The notes under the pieces are model-generated. The model searched no databases. It had not been told where the DNA came from and saw only the letters and a list, made by a program, of their open reading frames with translations. Positions 52,185 to 62,070 of a stretch of DNA of 64,000 bases are shown piece by piece. Origin of the DNA: JAJCYL01 sp040222875 (GTDB lineage Bacteria; Bacteroidota; Bacteroidia; Cytophagales; Cyclobacteriaceae). Location of the stretch: the NCBI GenBank assembly GCA_040222875.1, contig JAVKCG010000009.1, positions 248,001 through 312,000 of the forward strand, written 5' to 3'. The first letter of the stretch is position 1; every line of letters begins with the position of its first letter. The position numbers and the translations under genes are program-made.

Positions 52185-53900
52185 TTAGAGGTTATTCAAT
52201 TCTCTTTTCACAAAGTCCATCAACTCACTAATGTAGGCCGGACTAAAGTCGAATTTGATATTGGCAGCTTCGTAGATTTCCGGGATAGTTTTCAGGTTTC
52301 CAAGTTTGAGGGCCGCCATGTAGCCTTGAAGGCCTTTTTGCTTGTCTTGCTGATAGTTTTTCCAAATAGCTACTGCACCTAATTGTGCCATGCCATATTC
52401 AATATAATAAAATGGTACTTCGAACAAGTGTAGTTGTTTTTGCCAGAGGTAGTCCTTCTTCTCCTCATGGCCTGTCCAGTCAGTTATTGAATCACTGAAT
52501 TGATCAAAAATATCATTCCAAGCTTCTTTTCTTTGGTCTAAAGAATGCTCTGGGTTTTCATAAATCCAATGCTGGAATTTATCAATTGTAGCCACCCAGG
52601 GTAATGTTTCAATTATCTGTTCAAGGTGCTCCTTTTTGGCCCTCTTTAAATCTTCTTCATTGTTAAAAAATAAATCCCAATGATCCATAGAGAGCAGTTC
52701 CATTGACATAGAAGCCAATTCAGCCACTTCAGATGGTGTCGATTTAAAATCACTGAGCTCTAAATCTCTGGTAAGGAAGGAATGGACAGCGTGGCCACCT
52801 TCATGAACGATTGTTACTAAATCACGCAGCGTTGAAGTCGCATTCATAAAAATGAACGGGACGCCTATTTCCATTAATGGATAATTGTATCCTCCAGGTG
52901 CTTTGCCCTTACGAGAATCCAAATCCAAATGACCCATTTCGTTCATAATTGCCAGGCATTGACCGAGAAATGGGTCAAGCCTGCTGAAGCATTCGATTGT
53001 TTTATCCACCAGGTCATTAGGTGAATCAAATGGCTTAAGCGGTGCTTTTCCGGTTACGTCTACTGCCTTGTCCCAAGGTCTCAGGCTATCAACACCTAAT
53101 TTTTCCTTGCGTTCGCTGGCAAGTTCATTTAATAAGGGAACTACACATTTAGTCACCGACTCGTGGAAATCAAAGCAATCTTGTGGCTTATAATCAAAGC
53201 GGTGCATTGCCGCAAACATGTAGTCTCTATAGTTATCAAAATCAGCATTTTGAGCTAACTGATGCCTTAATTTTATTAGTACTGAAAATAGTTCGTCTAG
53301 CTTTTCCTTGTCTTGTAACCTGCGGTTTACAACAAGTTGGTAAACTTTCTCCCGAATTCTTCTATCCGTATCCTGTAGTTTAACCGCTGCCTGTTGCAGC
53401 GTAAGTTCTTGCCCTTCCCACTCAACGGTCATAGCTCCCGAAATGCCGCCATATTCATGGGATTTTTGGCTGAGCTCTGCGTTGATCGGAATATTCTCTT
53501 CACGAAAAATCTCAACAGATTTCTTCATGTTCCTGATTAAAATTTGATACCCAAGTCCCTGAATTTCATCAAGATAAGGACTCTCCAGGGCCTTCTTATT
53601 CAATTTATCGCTGTAAGGAGCAATTTTGGGTTCTATCTCAGAAACGAAAAAGTTGAAGTTGTCTTTCAGCTGTTTGTCTGTTGTATCGCAGGTCATTTTG
53701 ATATACCTCCAAGCGAGGTCTTCTGATAAAACAGCTTCTAACTCGCTTCTGTCATTAAACCACTTTTTCAGCTGCTTTTCATTGGATATTTCTCTGTTAA
53801 GAAGCTCTTCCAAATATGGCTGGATCTTTTCCCACGAACTGATATTAAACTCTTCGGGTAAGAATACCCTAGCATTGCGTTGAGGTATTTCGATATTCAT
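52185..53900 (-). CDS. M3 family oligoendopeptidase
   Basis: 571 residues. The zinc motif HEGGHAVHSFL near residue 368 (HExxH) with the downstream glutamate in MELLSMDHWD and the C-terminal FYYIEYGMAQLGAVAIWKNY identify the M3B oligoendopeptidase F-like group. It degrades short peptides in the cytoplasm; no signal peptide is present. Single gene. Confidence 0.93.
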   Translation of the reverse strand: MNIEIPQRNARVFLPEEFNISSWEKIQPYLEELLNREISNEKQLKKWFNDRSELEAVLSEDLAWRYIKMTCDTTDKQLKDNFNFFVSEIEPKIAPYSDKLNKKALESPYLDEIQGLGYQILIRNMKKSVEIFREENIPINAELSQKSHEYGGISGAMTVEWEGQELTLQQAAVKLQDTDRRIREKVYQLVVNRRLQDKEKLDELFSVLIKLRHQLAQNADFDNYRDYMFAAMHRFDYKPQDCFDFHESVTKCVVPLLNELASERKEKLGVDSLRPWDKAVDVTGKAPLKPFDSPNDLVDKTIECFSRLDPFLGQCLAIMNEMGHLDLDSRKGKAPGGYNYPLMEIGVPFIFMNATSTLRDLVTIVHEGGHAVHSFLTRDLELSDFKSTPSEVAELASMSMELLSMDHWDLFFNNEEDLKRAKKEHLEQIIETLPWVATIDKFQHWIYENPEHSLDQRKEAWNDIFDQFSDSITDWTGHEEKKDYLWQKQLHLFEVPFYYIEYGMAQLGAVAIWKNYQQDKQKGLQGYMAALKLGNLKTIPEIYEAANIKFDFSPAYISELMDFVKRELNNL

Positions 53901-53940
53901 TAACTAATCAGGGTTAAAATGATGTTTAACAATCTGAACT

Positions 53941-54462
53941 TTATTTGTCCAGTTCTTCTTCTAAAGGCGCCACAATTATGAACTCGATCCAGTAGTTACT
54001 TTCGTCATCAACTGTATGTTCATATAGGTTCATGGTGCTATTATAAAACCTGCGGTCTATGCCAATTGTGTGCGAATATATAATGCCCAGGTTTCCATTG
54101 GGGCTGTTGGCAAACGAATTATACGTATGGTCGCACTTATCTAGTTGGTTCTTCAACTTGGCATAGAAATCAATCACTTCATCTTTAGAATTGCTCTTGA
54201 AAGGGTAAATTTTGATGTATTTGTTAAACTCTGTTTCGAGATAATAGAGGTAGTCCGCACCCGCAAATTTGATATTATATCGTTGATGATTGATGGTATC
54301 ACCCATTTCCTTTACTCCCCAGAGGTCACTGTTAAACCCTTCAAAAGCATAGGGGATATTTTCATTCACCAACTGACCGAAATCAGCACAGATTGTTGAT
54401 TGACTATATGATTGATAAACCACCAAACACATAAGAGTGGATAATATGTAGCTTTTGATCAT
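53941..54462 (-). CDS. Secreted hypothetical protein
   Basis: 173 residues with a signal peptide ending near SYSQS. The mature part contains two cysteines (CADFG and DKCDHTY), a GADYLYYLETEFNKYIKIYPF strand-helix stretch and an acidic C-terminus (APLEEELDK). Nothing marks a known fold. It lies upstream of the M3 gene with a 40-bp gap, so it may share its transcript. Confidence 0.6.
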   Translation of the reverse strand: MIKSYILSTLMCLVVYQSYSQSTICADFGQLVNENIPYAFEGFNSDLWGVKEMGDTINHQRYNIKFAGADYLYYLETEFNKYIKIYPFKSNSKDEVIDFYAKLKNQLDKCDHTYNSFANSPNGNLGIIYSHTIGIDRRFYNSTMNLYEHTVDDESNYWIEFIIVAPLEEELDK

Positions 54463-54594
54463 TAGGAAAGGGGCAATTAACTAATAAGTGCAAATATCTC
54501 TAAACGTTTTTAGAGAGCACTTCATTGTGTGTGAAATTCCTTCAAATGCAATCGGGTTGACCTCCCTAAGTTGATAAATGCTCCCTTGGCATTT

Positions 54595-56694
54595 CTACAA
54601 ACCGGCCAACATCATGATGTCAGATTGTTGAAAATCATGCACTGTAGCATACACTACCCCTGAATTGGCGTCAATGCTGAAACCCTGATAAACATGGGAG
54701 AAGTTGAGGTTCGTGTACGACATATCAATCTGCTCACTGGTGGCAAGGTTTTGACGATACAGGTGAGGCACAAATCCATTATACCTCTTTACGTAATACA
54801 TATGGCCGTCTATCACCTCCCAATTAAACCAATCGAGGGGGTTAATGTCATTTACGACAACGGAATGATAACCCCCTTCGTCTATTTTATAAATATCCCC
54901 ATCAATGTATTTTAGGTAGAAAACGCCTTGGTTAGTTACCCTAACGGCAAAGGCACCGTCGAATGTTACCTGCTCAAGGTCGCCTGTTTCAATATATTTT
55001 TTGAAAATATCGAAGCGGCCATTTTGCTCCAAGGCTAAATAAATTGAGTTGCCATCTGGAGACCAAACGGCATTTCTCTCTTGCCTTTCAGAAGTTGCAA
55101 CATCTGATATGGAGCCATTTAAGACATCAACTGAGTAAATGTTAAAATTGCTTTTTTCGAAAACCTCAAAAAGAATTTTAGAATCGTCTGGTGACCAGCG
55201 TGGATTGCGAACAAATTCGGTTTTAAAGGAGGTTAGTTGCTGATCTGTTTTTTCTTTAAGGTTATGCAACCAGATTTGAGAATGGCCTGATTTGGTAGAA
55301 ATGTACGCTAATTGTTCACTATTGTGGCTCACCTGTGGGTGCCATGATTTATCTGCAACATCCATGAAAGCCCGGTAATATTCCAGTCTGCCATCATCCT
55401 TAATATTGGCCTTCCAAATTGAAAATCGCTCCGTCCATTCTTCAAAAACAAACTCATCCTGTTTAGGTGTTTTACTGAGGTTTCGAAGCATTTTGTCTGT
55501 TGAATAAAGCTTTTTAACCTGATCAGTTTTGAGGTTAACGGTCATTAAATCAAAAGTGAAAAAGTTGTCGACCTTAAGCATCGCCAGGTTGTCTGAGTCA
55601 TCCAGCCACTCAATGCCGCTTATTTCAAAATCACTCTTAGATACCATCCGGGTTTCTTTGGTATCTAAATCCAGCACATATGCATCCCCAATACCTGGTA
55701 TCAAATGTTTATACAATAATCCGCTTCGATCAATTCTGATGAATGCAATCTTGTTACCATCTGGTGAGAACCTAGGCGATACATCACCATATGCACAGGC
55801 TTGCGGGAAAGTCATTCGCTCAACTTCCAATGTTTCATTGTTCACCAGGTAAATGGACCATAGGTCATTAAATCCCGGCCGGTCGCAGAAAGCCACCACT
55901 TCGCCATTTGGTGACCAGCTTATAGCAGACAGGTTAGGGATCTCTTGCACAATTGCCAACCTTCTTTGATCTCCGGTTTCAAGATCAATCTCCTCTATGG
56001 ATACATCCTCCCCGTTGTTTTTATAAAACGCTACTTTTTTGCCATCTGGAGACCAAACCGGGTCGGTTTCCAATGTCATGCTTGTCGTAATACGCTTGGT
56101 TTCACCCGATTTAATTTCCTGAATGTATACATCCATACCTCCGCCAGTTGGGGTATTTTTTGCAAATAGGATTGACTTACCGTCAGGCGAGATTCGAGGA
56201 ACCCTTTCCTGCACTTTATTATGGGTAATATTTACGGGGCTGGGTTTTTCCGATTTGAAGCTACTGGTAAAATAAACGATGGCCCCAACAACCAGGATCA
56301 CTGATGCAGAAGCCGCCACTTTAAAGGCACTTCTGGATTTGACTTTTGTTTTTTTGGGTGTGTAAGCATTGCCATTTAATGCCACATATTCTGGCCTTGG
56401 GCCTATCCATCTATAACCAACAGACCTAATGGTCTCAATTACTTCATCGTCATCGTTAAAATACTGTCTCAAAAATGAGATGGACTTGGTTAATGACTCT
56501 TCATTTACAATCACATCACCCCAAACAGTTCTCAGCAAGTCTTCCCTGGAATGAACCTGGCCAGGTTTTTTAATGAGCTCAAGGAGTAAATCCATTACCC
56601 TTGGGCCCACATTTTGAGTCCCTTTTTCAGATTCAATCCTGTTGATATCTGGCCTGATAGTCCATCTATCAACTTTTATTGCTGAATGATCCAT
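54595..56694 (-). CDS. Membrane-anchored winged-helix regulator with PD40 beta-propeller (CadC/ToxR-like)
   Basis: 699 residues from ATG 56694 (the TTG at 56727 is rejected). An OmpR-type winged helix occupies residues about 1-100 (VDRWTIRPDINRIE, LLLELIKKPGQVHSREDLLRTVWG, ETIRSVGYRWIG), then a single transmembrane helix (about 125-145) and a periplasmic propeller with six or more PD40 units (SPDGKSILFAKN, SPDGKKVAFYKN, SPNGEVVAFCD, SPDGNKIAFIR, SPDDSKILFEV). It probably senses an outside signal and acts on nearby genes. Two tandem 15-bp boxes precede it and the 1218-residue protein gene is divergent. Confidence 0.87.
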   Translation of the reverse strand: MDHSAIKVDRWTIRPDINRIESEKGTQNVGPRVMDLLLELIKKPGQVHSREDLLRTVWGDVIVNEESLTKSISFLRQYFNDDDEVIETIRSVGYRWIGPRPEYVALNGNAYTPKKTKVKSRSAFKVAASASVILVVGAIVYFTSSFKSEKPSPVNITHNKVQERVPRISPDGKSILFAKNTPTGGGMDVYIQEIKSGETKRITTSMTLETDPVWSPDGKKVAFYKNNGEDVSIEEIDLETGDQRRLAIVQEIPNLSAISWSPNGEVVAFCDRPGFNDLWSIYLVNNETLEVERMTFPQACAYGDVSPRFSPDGNKIAFIRIDRSGLLYKHLIPGIGDAYVLDLDTKETRMVSKSDFEISGIEWLDDSDNLAMLKVDNFFTFDLMTVNLKTDQVKKLYSTDKMLRNLSKTPKQDEFVFEEWTERFSIWKANIKDDGRLEYYRAFMDVADKSWHPQVSHNSEQLAYISTKSGHSQIWLHNLKEKTDQQLTSFKTEFVRNPRWSPDDSKILFEVFEKSNFNIYSVDVLNGSISDVATSERQERNAVWSPDGNSIYLALEQNGRFDIFKKYIETGDLEQVTFDGAFAVRVTNQGVFYLKYIDGDIYKIDEGGYHSVVVNDINPLDWFNWEVIDGHMYYVKRYNGFVPHLYRQNLATSEQIDMSYTNLNFSHVYQGFSIDANSGVVYATVHDFQQSDIMMLAGL

Positions 56695-56737
56695 TTTAAG
56701 TATTGGGTTGATCTGAACTAGTAACAATCAAGACTGT

Positions 56738-56770
56738 AGTATGCCTAATACTTAAAGTAGGATATCTACT
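56738..56770. promoter_or_regulatory. Two tandem AGTA-N7-TACT boxes between the wHTH regulator and the BNR gene
   Basis: AGTATGCCTAATACT (56738-56752) and AGTAGGATATCTACT (56756-56770) are separated by three bases and 18 bp apart start to start. Each is an inverted repeat AGTA-N7-TACT. They lie 44 bp upstream of the regulator ATG and 108 bp upstream of the BNR gene ATG, as expected for a binding site of the OmpR-type regulator controlling both genes. Confidence 0.6.
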
Positions 56771-56877
56771 CAAATTTTTAGACTAAAATGACATTCACAG
56801 TCAATTCATGGAATTTTCAGATTCAAGGCGATTGAAGCATTTAGTTTGGCTCAGTTTATTGATCGAAACCAAATGCG

Positions 56878-59800
56878 ATGAAAACACTTAGACTCACTAT
56901 TCACTCAATTTTTATGATTTGCTGCCTGATGTCATGTCAACCTAATCGTACCCCGGTTGATATCGAATCTCTTAGTTGGTCATCAACTTATAGTTATCTG
57001 TTGACTGAGGTACGCAAAACAAACGATCCCATAAAAAGGCAACACCTGACCCAGGAAATCATCAAGCTTAAAAAGAGAGCTACCCCCAATGAAGACCCTG
57101 GGGCGATGCTGGATGCAATGGCGCTCTTAAAAACAACCAAGAATGGAGAAACCTATCAACCAGGTTATTTGATTAAAGAACTTAAGCAGGCCGAATTGAG
57201 GAATTCTAATAGAAGGACTAAGCAGGAACCGCTTCCCTGGATTGAACGAGGCCCGGGAAATGTCAGTGGGCGGGGCAGGGCGATCGTAGTTGATCCGACA
57301 GATGATACTGGGAATACCTGGTGGGTTGCCTCAATAGGAGGAGGGGTATGGAAAACATCTGATGCAGGGGTTAATTGGGAAAATAAAACCCCTGACCTGG
57401 GAATCCTCACAACTACTACTCTTGTAATTGCGCCTTCAAACCCTGATGTGATGTACGTAGGTACTGGTATGGGGTACGGCCGTATAGTTGATTTGGTTGG
57501 GAGCGGCATTTGGAAATCAACCGACCATGGCGAAACCTGGATTCAACTAGAAAATACTGCAAATGGTGAGCTTTTGGCAGCTATTAACCGGATTGTTGTT
57601 GATCCGGAAAACGAAGATATTCTGTTAGCCTGTAGTAATGGGCTTACAAGTCATTTAGGGCCGAGGTCGTTGGTCAATGGGCCATTTGGTGCAGATCGAA
57701 AATCAGGGATATTTAAATCAATCGATGGCGGAAACTCTTGGAATCAGGTGTTTGATCCGGATGAAGAAATTGGGACCGAAACCGATAACCGGGTGCAACA
57801 GATAATTACAAGCCCAACAAGTTTCGATACACTCTATGCTTCGGTTAATGAAGTAGGGGTGATCAAGTCCACTGATGCCGGAGAAACATGGGAGGTTAAA
57901 TCTGATTTTACAATTCCGGGTGTAGTTGGCGTTCCCCAACGTGGAGGCTTTGGTTTATCTGGAATTAGCATGAGAAGTGAACTCGCTATTGCCAGAACGG
58001 ATGCCAATAGACTTTATGCCGCAGTGGAGCGACCTGTGCCAACCCGACCTGATCTGTACATGTCAAAAGATGCTGGCGAAACCTGGGTTGATGTTTCAGA
58101 TACTGGCAACGACCCGAATTGGTTCGCAACTTTTGGGGCGGATGATCGAAACTCCGGGTGGTTTAATAACACCATATTAGTTCATCCTTTTGATAAAAAT
58201 ATTGTGTTCGTGGGTGGCGTAAGCTACTGGCGAATCAATGTTAATGATGTTAACGATACCCGCTCAACTACCCCCGTAAACTGGTGGACGAATAATAATC
58301 AAGGCCTGCCATTTGCTCACGCAGACCATCATTTTTCTACCTATGTAATCGATGATGAGCAAACGCAATCGTGGCGTTTACTCGAAACAAATGATGGTGG
58401 AATGGCCATTTCACCAGATGATGGCGCCACATGGACACAGATTAGCGGCATGGAAACCACACAATTTTATGGTGTTGATAAAAAGCCAGGTGAGAATGTA
58501 TACATCGGGGGAATGCAGGATAACGGTTCTTATATGTCTGGTGCCGATGCCACCGCAAATTCATTATGGACATTCGTTTTGGGAGGAGATGGATTTGAGG
58601 CGCTGTTTAATGCTAACAATGGCAACTTGGTTTTGGGCACTTCACAAAACGGTACTATAAATAGGTCTACCGATGGTGGTTTAACATGGGCCCTCGTTAA
58701 CGATCCGAATAACGGAATTGGCCCTTTTATAACCAAGCTTGCCACTACCAAGGCTGATCCGGAACTGGTTTTCGCCGTTGGCCAATTGGGTGTGAGCAGA
58801 TCTGAAGATTTTGGCGCTAGCTGGACAAATACATCAATTCAAGGCGGCTGGTTGGGTTTTCGGCCATTTGATAATGTAGAAGTTTCGCTTGCCAACCCTC
58901 AGGTTGTGTGGATTTCATCCCGCATTGATCCTAATCCCGCTGATGGTGTTCCAGGAGGTATCCATGTTTCAACCGATTCGGGGCTTTCATTTGAGGAGAT
59001 ATCTGCAAACTTTCCTGAAGATGTAATGGAAGCTTCTGGCCTTGCAACACATCCGACAGATCGGAATACAGCTTACTTTCTATTCTCGGTTCCTGGAGCT
59101 ACTAAGATTTTAAGGACTACAGACCTCGGATTGACCTTTGAAGACTTATCGGGTTACAGTGAAACCCCTAGTTCCCGATTTAATGATATTGGTTTCCCAG
59201 ACGTCGGTGTGTTTGATTTATTGGTTATGCCCTTTGATGAAAATATCATGTGGGCTGGAACTGAAATAGGTATTGTAACAACTTCTGATGGCGGCGAGTC
59301 GTGGGAGTTAATGGATGAGTTCCCTAAGGTGGCTACTTTTCAAATTAATCTGGTTGATCAACAAATTGTGGTTGCGACACAGGGTAGGGGTATCTGGTCA
59401 GTTGATTTACCTGAGCTTGTCAACTATGAGATTCCGACTCCAGAGACACTTACACCACGGCTCTTGAATGCCGCATTAACCCCAACAAATCAGTTCAAAA
59501 TGACTGTCGACCTAAGGTCATCTTATGATTCCACGCAGCTTATAGTTAATGGGGAAGTGGCTCTATCTTTAGGTTTAAACGAAGCTGCCAACAGCCAGGA
59601 TCTTATATTAACCCCCGAATCAGAACGAACTGCTACGGCGCAAATAATTTCATTTAAAAATGGTGAAGAATTCAAGTCTGCAACAAAGGAAGTGTTTATC
59701 TACCCTGTTGAAACAGTTCAAAGCTTTAGTACCAATTTTAGTGATCCGGCCATTGACGATGAATTCGTCGGAAATGGATTTAGTGCAAGTTCTGTTACGG

Positions 59801-60534
59801 GGTTCTCAAACGGCGCATTGCATTCCACGCATCCATACCCATTGGCCACAGATTTGATTTATCAGATAAAAGATGCTATTCAAGTATCCGATGAAAATAG
59901 CTTTGTTAGCTACCGCGATGTAGCATTGATTGAGACCGGCCCAGCGACTACTTATACAGATCCTAATTTTTTCGATTTTGTGATTCTAGAAGGCACTTCA
60001 GATGGTTCAAACTGGAAGCCCCTTTTACCTGGGTATGATGCAAGTTTCGATAATGTGTGGAACAACGCTTTGAGCTCCAATCCCAACGTTGCCGGAAATG
60101 AGTCAATGTACGTCAACCACCGCATCAACTTAAGTGACAGTTTCAATCCCGGAGATACAATATTTGTGCGGTTACGCTTATTTTCTGATCCAGGGTTAGC
60201 TCATTGGGGATGGGCTGTGGATGATTTGAATATTCAGGATGACGATGCTTTAGGCTTTAGTGAAGACGTATTGGCCGATCAATTGAGTTTCCATGTTTAT
60301 CCTAATCCAGTGGGGAATATCACCACCATTGAATATTATTTGCCCAATCAATCAGTCGCTCAACTCAAGGTTTTTGACATAAACGGTAGGCTGATGGAAA
60401 ACTTGATCCTGAATGAAAAAACCTACGGCATTAGTACTTTCAATTGGAACACAGATCATTTGCCACAAGGTGTTTACATCTTGCACCTGCAAGCCGATAA
60501 ATCCCATTCTCAATTCAGGGTTTTAAAGCAATAA
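56878..60534 (+). CDS. Large secreted BNR/VPS10-type protein with T9SS C-terminal domain
   Basis: 1218 residues. The N-terminus has a signal with a lipobox-like end (CCLMSC, Cys20); the centre carries about eleven Asp-box motifs (TSDAGVNW, STDHGETW, SIDGGNSW, STDAGETW, SKDAGETW, SPDDGATW, STDGGLTW, SEDFGASW, STDSGLSF, TTDLGLTF, TSDGGESW) forming two propellers; a sandwich-like domain follows (about 950-1130). The last 80 residues, YPNPVGNITTIEYYLP, LKVFDINGRLMENL and LPQGVYILHLQADKS, are a type A T9SS sorting domain. It should be exported and attached outside. A terminator follows 26 bp downstream. Confidence 0.9.
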   Translation: MKTLRLTIHSIFMICCLMSCQPNRTPVDIESLSWSSTYSYLLTEVRKTNDPIKRQHLTQEIIKLKKRATPNEDPGAMLDAMALLKTTKNGETYQPGYLIKELKQAELRNSNRRTKQEPLPWIERGPGNVSGRGRAIVVDPTDDTGNTWWVASIGGGVWKTSDAGVNWENKTPDLGILTTTTLVIAPSNPDVMYVGTGMGYGRIVDLVGSGIWKSTDHGETWIQLENTANGELLAAINRIVVDPENEDILLACSNGLTSHLGPRSLVNGPFGADRKSGIFKSIDGGNSWNQVFDPDEEIGTETDNRVQQIITSPTSFDTLYASVNEVGVIKSTDAGETWEVKSDFTIPGVVGVPQRGGFGLSGISMRSELAIARTDANRLYAAVERPVPTRPDLYMSKDAGETWVDVSDTGNDPNWFATFGADDRNSGWFNNTILVHPFDKNIVFVGGVSYWRINVNDVNDTRSTTPVNWWTNNNQGLPFAHADHHFSTYVIDDEQTQSWRLLETNDGGMAISPDDGATWTQISGMETTQFYGVDKKPGENVYIGGMQDNGSYMSGADATANSLWTFVLGGDGFEALFNANNGNLVLGTSQNGTINRSTDGGLTWALVNDPNNGIGPFITKLATTKADPELVFAVGQLGVSRSEDFGASWTNTSIQGGWLGFRPFDNVEVSLANPQVVWISSRIDPNPADGVPGGIHVSTDSGLSFEEISANFPEDVMEASGLATHPTDRNTAYFLFSVPGATKILRTTDLGLTFEDLSGYSETPSSRFNDIGFPDVGVFDLLVMPFDENIMWAGTEIGIVTTSDGGESWELMDEFPKVATFQINLVDQQIVVATQGRGIWSVDLPELVNYEIPTPETLTPRLLNAALTPTNQFKMTVDLRSSYDSTQLIVNGEVALSLGLNEAANSQDLILTPESERTATAQIISFKNGEEFKSATKEVFIYPVETVQSFSTNFSDPAIDDEFVGNGFSASSVTGFSNGALHSTHPYPLATDLIYQIKDAIQVSDENSFVSYRDVALIETGPATTYTDPNFFDFVILEGTSDGSNWKPLLPGYDASFDNVWNNALSSNPNVAGNESMYVNHRINLSDSFNPGDTIFVRLRLFSDPGLAHWGWAVDDLNIQDDDALGFSEDVLADQLSFHVYPNPVGNITTIEYYLPNQSVAQLKVFDINGRLMENLILNEKTYGISTFNWNTDHLPQGVYILHLQADKSHSQFRVLKQ

Positions 60535-60560
60535 TCCATAACAACATATCGGTTAAATCT

Positions 60561-60588
60561 AAAAAGGCTGCCAGTGGTGGCCTTTTTT
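60561..60588 (+). terminator. Rho-independent terminator
   Basis: AAAAAGGC (60561-60568) pairs with GCCTTTTT around a short inner helix with wobble pairs, ending in TTTTTT. It ends transcription of the BNR/T9SS gene and lies 27 bp after its stop. Confidence 0.8.
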
Positions 60589-60698
60589 ATTTACTCAAAT
60601 TACGACGCTTCATTTTTTATTCTGATACCGCTCATATTCTTAGCGCCTTTTTAGTGGCCCAAAGTTTCCATTCAATCCGTCATTAAAGAAAAAAATCT

Positions 60699-61415
60699 AT
60701 GAAGAAGTTATTTACTATTATGATGATGGCTGCTACAATTACACTAACAGCCCAGAACAAAGAACTGCCAATCATTTTCCCAGAAGAACTTGAAATTGAA
60801 TTGGCATTAAGCTCACTTCCTGCTCATTTAAGGGCCGATGCTGCAGTTTATGTTTTTAAAAGAAAACTAGGATATGTCAAGGTTAAAGATGGCACCAATG
60901 GCTTTACCGCTCTGGTAGAACGGCCAATTGGATTTCCAACATCTTTCGCACCCGTTTCTTTTGATGAAGAAGGCACAAAAACGCACATCCCCAGGATTTT
61001 TGATCAGGGTAAATGGATGGAAGAAAGCAAGTCGGTGAAAGAAATTCAGGAAATGGTGAGGGAAAAATTTGCAACTAACCAGTATGGAATCCCAAAAACA
61101 ACCGGGATTTCATACATGCTATCTCCGTTAAATATTCTACCAAGCCCAACTGGCAAACCGGCATGGTATTATCCTCATTATATGATCTATGCTTCTTATG
61201 TTAAAAAATCAGACCTGGGATTAGGGAAATTTTCATGGCATACTGATGCTCCCATGTTATTAGATCAAGGACCACATGGATTATTAGTAGTAAGAATGGG
61301 AATTGAAGAATCGAATAAGATCAAGGAGCAAGAAAAAGATCTGATATTCAAGATGGAAAAATTCCTGGGTAAGAAATTATCAAGCTTTGAGATAGCAATG
61401 AATCACGATCATTGA
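60699..61415 (+). CDS. Secreted hypothetical protein
   Basis: 238 residues with a signal peptide ending near LTAQ. Blocks include LSSLPAHLRADAAVYVFKRKLGYVKVKDGTNGFTALVERP, TGISYMLSPLNILP with PAWYYPHYMIYA and GLLVVRMGI, ending in a charged helix (KEQEKDLIFKMEKFLG). I do not recognise a domain. The LMRADA/FKRKLGY part suggests a periplasmic binding or structural protein. Its own terminator follows directly. Confidence 0.6.
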   Translation: MKKLFTIMMMAATITLTAQNKELPIIFPEELEIELALSSLPAHLRADAAVYVFKRKLGYVKVKDGTNGFTALVERPIGFPTSFAPVSFDEEGTKTHIPRIFDQGKWMEESKSVKEIQEMVREKFATNQYGIPKTTGISYMLSPLNILPSPTGKPAWYYPHYMIYASYVKKSDLGLGKFSWHTDAPMLLDQGPHGLLVVRMGIEESNKIKEQEKDLIFKMEKFLGKKLSSFEIAMNHDH

Positions 61416-61424
61416 CGATTTGCC

Positions 61425-61456
61425 AGGAGCTGCTTTACAAGTAGCTCCTATTTTTT
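61425..61456 (+). terminator. Rho-independent terminator
   Basis: AGGAGCT (61425-61431) pairs with AGCTCCT (61443-61449) around an inner CTT/AAG helix, followed by TATTTTTT to 61456. It ends the secreted hypothetical gene; its T-tract overlaps the stop codon end of the convergent gene. Confidence 0.75.
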
Positions 61457-61927
61457 CGAACGGTTCTTAATCTTTTCCAGGTTTTGGACATCGTCAAGAT
61501 CTTTGGGCCTACCTGAGGCTTTCTTCTCAGTTATTAAATCGTTCAAATGGATAACTGTAATTGCTATCCCTTCAAATTCACCCCTTACGGCATTTTTATA
61601 ACAATTATCAAAATCTTCTTTTGAGAATGCCTGTAGAAATCCCATGAAATCAGCCTCAAAACCCTGATTGCCAATGGTCAAAGAACTCCAGCCTGGAATC
61701 AATGGCACATTAATAAAATTATCTGCACCGGCTACTTCAGCGGTCTTCAACGCTTCAACCAGGTTTTTTTTATTCTCTGGCTCCTCACTCACCCACAAGT
61801 CTAAATCCTGCGTGGTCCTTACATAACCATGAAAGGTAGTCGCAACACCGCCTACCAGCATGTATTTCACCTTATGCGTATTCAGAGCTAGTAGAAATGA
61901 TTTTACATCATCACTCGTAATATCCAT
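61448..61927 (-). CDS. Nucleotidyltransferase-fold protein (DUF6036/AbiEii-like)
   Basis: About 159 residues from ATG 61927 (a longer frame reaches 62053, but its first 42 residues are low-quality). YMLVGGVATTFHG and TTQDLDLWV are the GG and DxD metal/nucleotide motifs of the fold; then LVEALKTAEVAGAD, EADFMGFLQAF and LNDLITEKKASGRPKDLDD follow as in DUF6036 proteins. Members include toxin-like nucleotidyltransferases; no partner gene is adjacent. Its 3' end carries the terminator of the gene before it. Confidence 0.75.
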   Translation of the reverse strand: MDITSDDVKSFLLALNTHKVKYMLVGGVATTFHGYVRTTQDLDLWVSEEPENKKNLVEALKTAEVAGADNFINVPLIPGWSSLTIGNQGFEADFMGFLQAFSKEDFDNCYKNAVRGEFEGIAITVIHLNDLITEKKASGRPKDLDDVQNLEKIKNRSKK

Positions 61928-62070
61928 AATTCGAATTGCTTCATTTTCAGGGTTGGCTTCATACATACTTCGGGCAAAGGAATTTAAGGTTGCAAGAGCA
62001 TGTAAATTGGAAACAGAACCTTCCATATTTCTTGAAGTTACGGATACTTGCACATTACATCAACAAAGAA

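Noticed and set aside
56695..56727. TTG start for the winged-helix/PD40 regulator
   Set aside because: The ATG at 56694 gives a normal wHTH N-terminus; the upstream residues have no counterpart in the domain.
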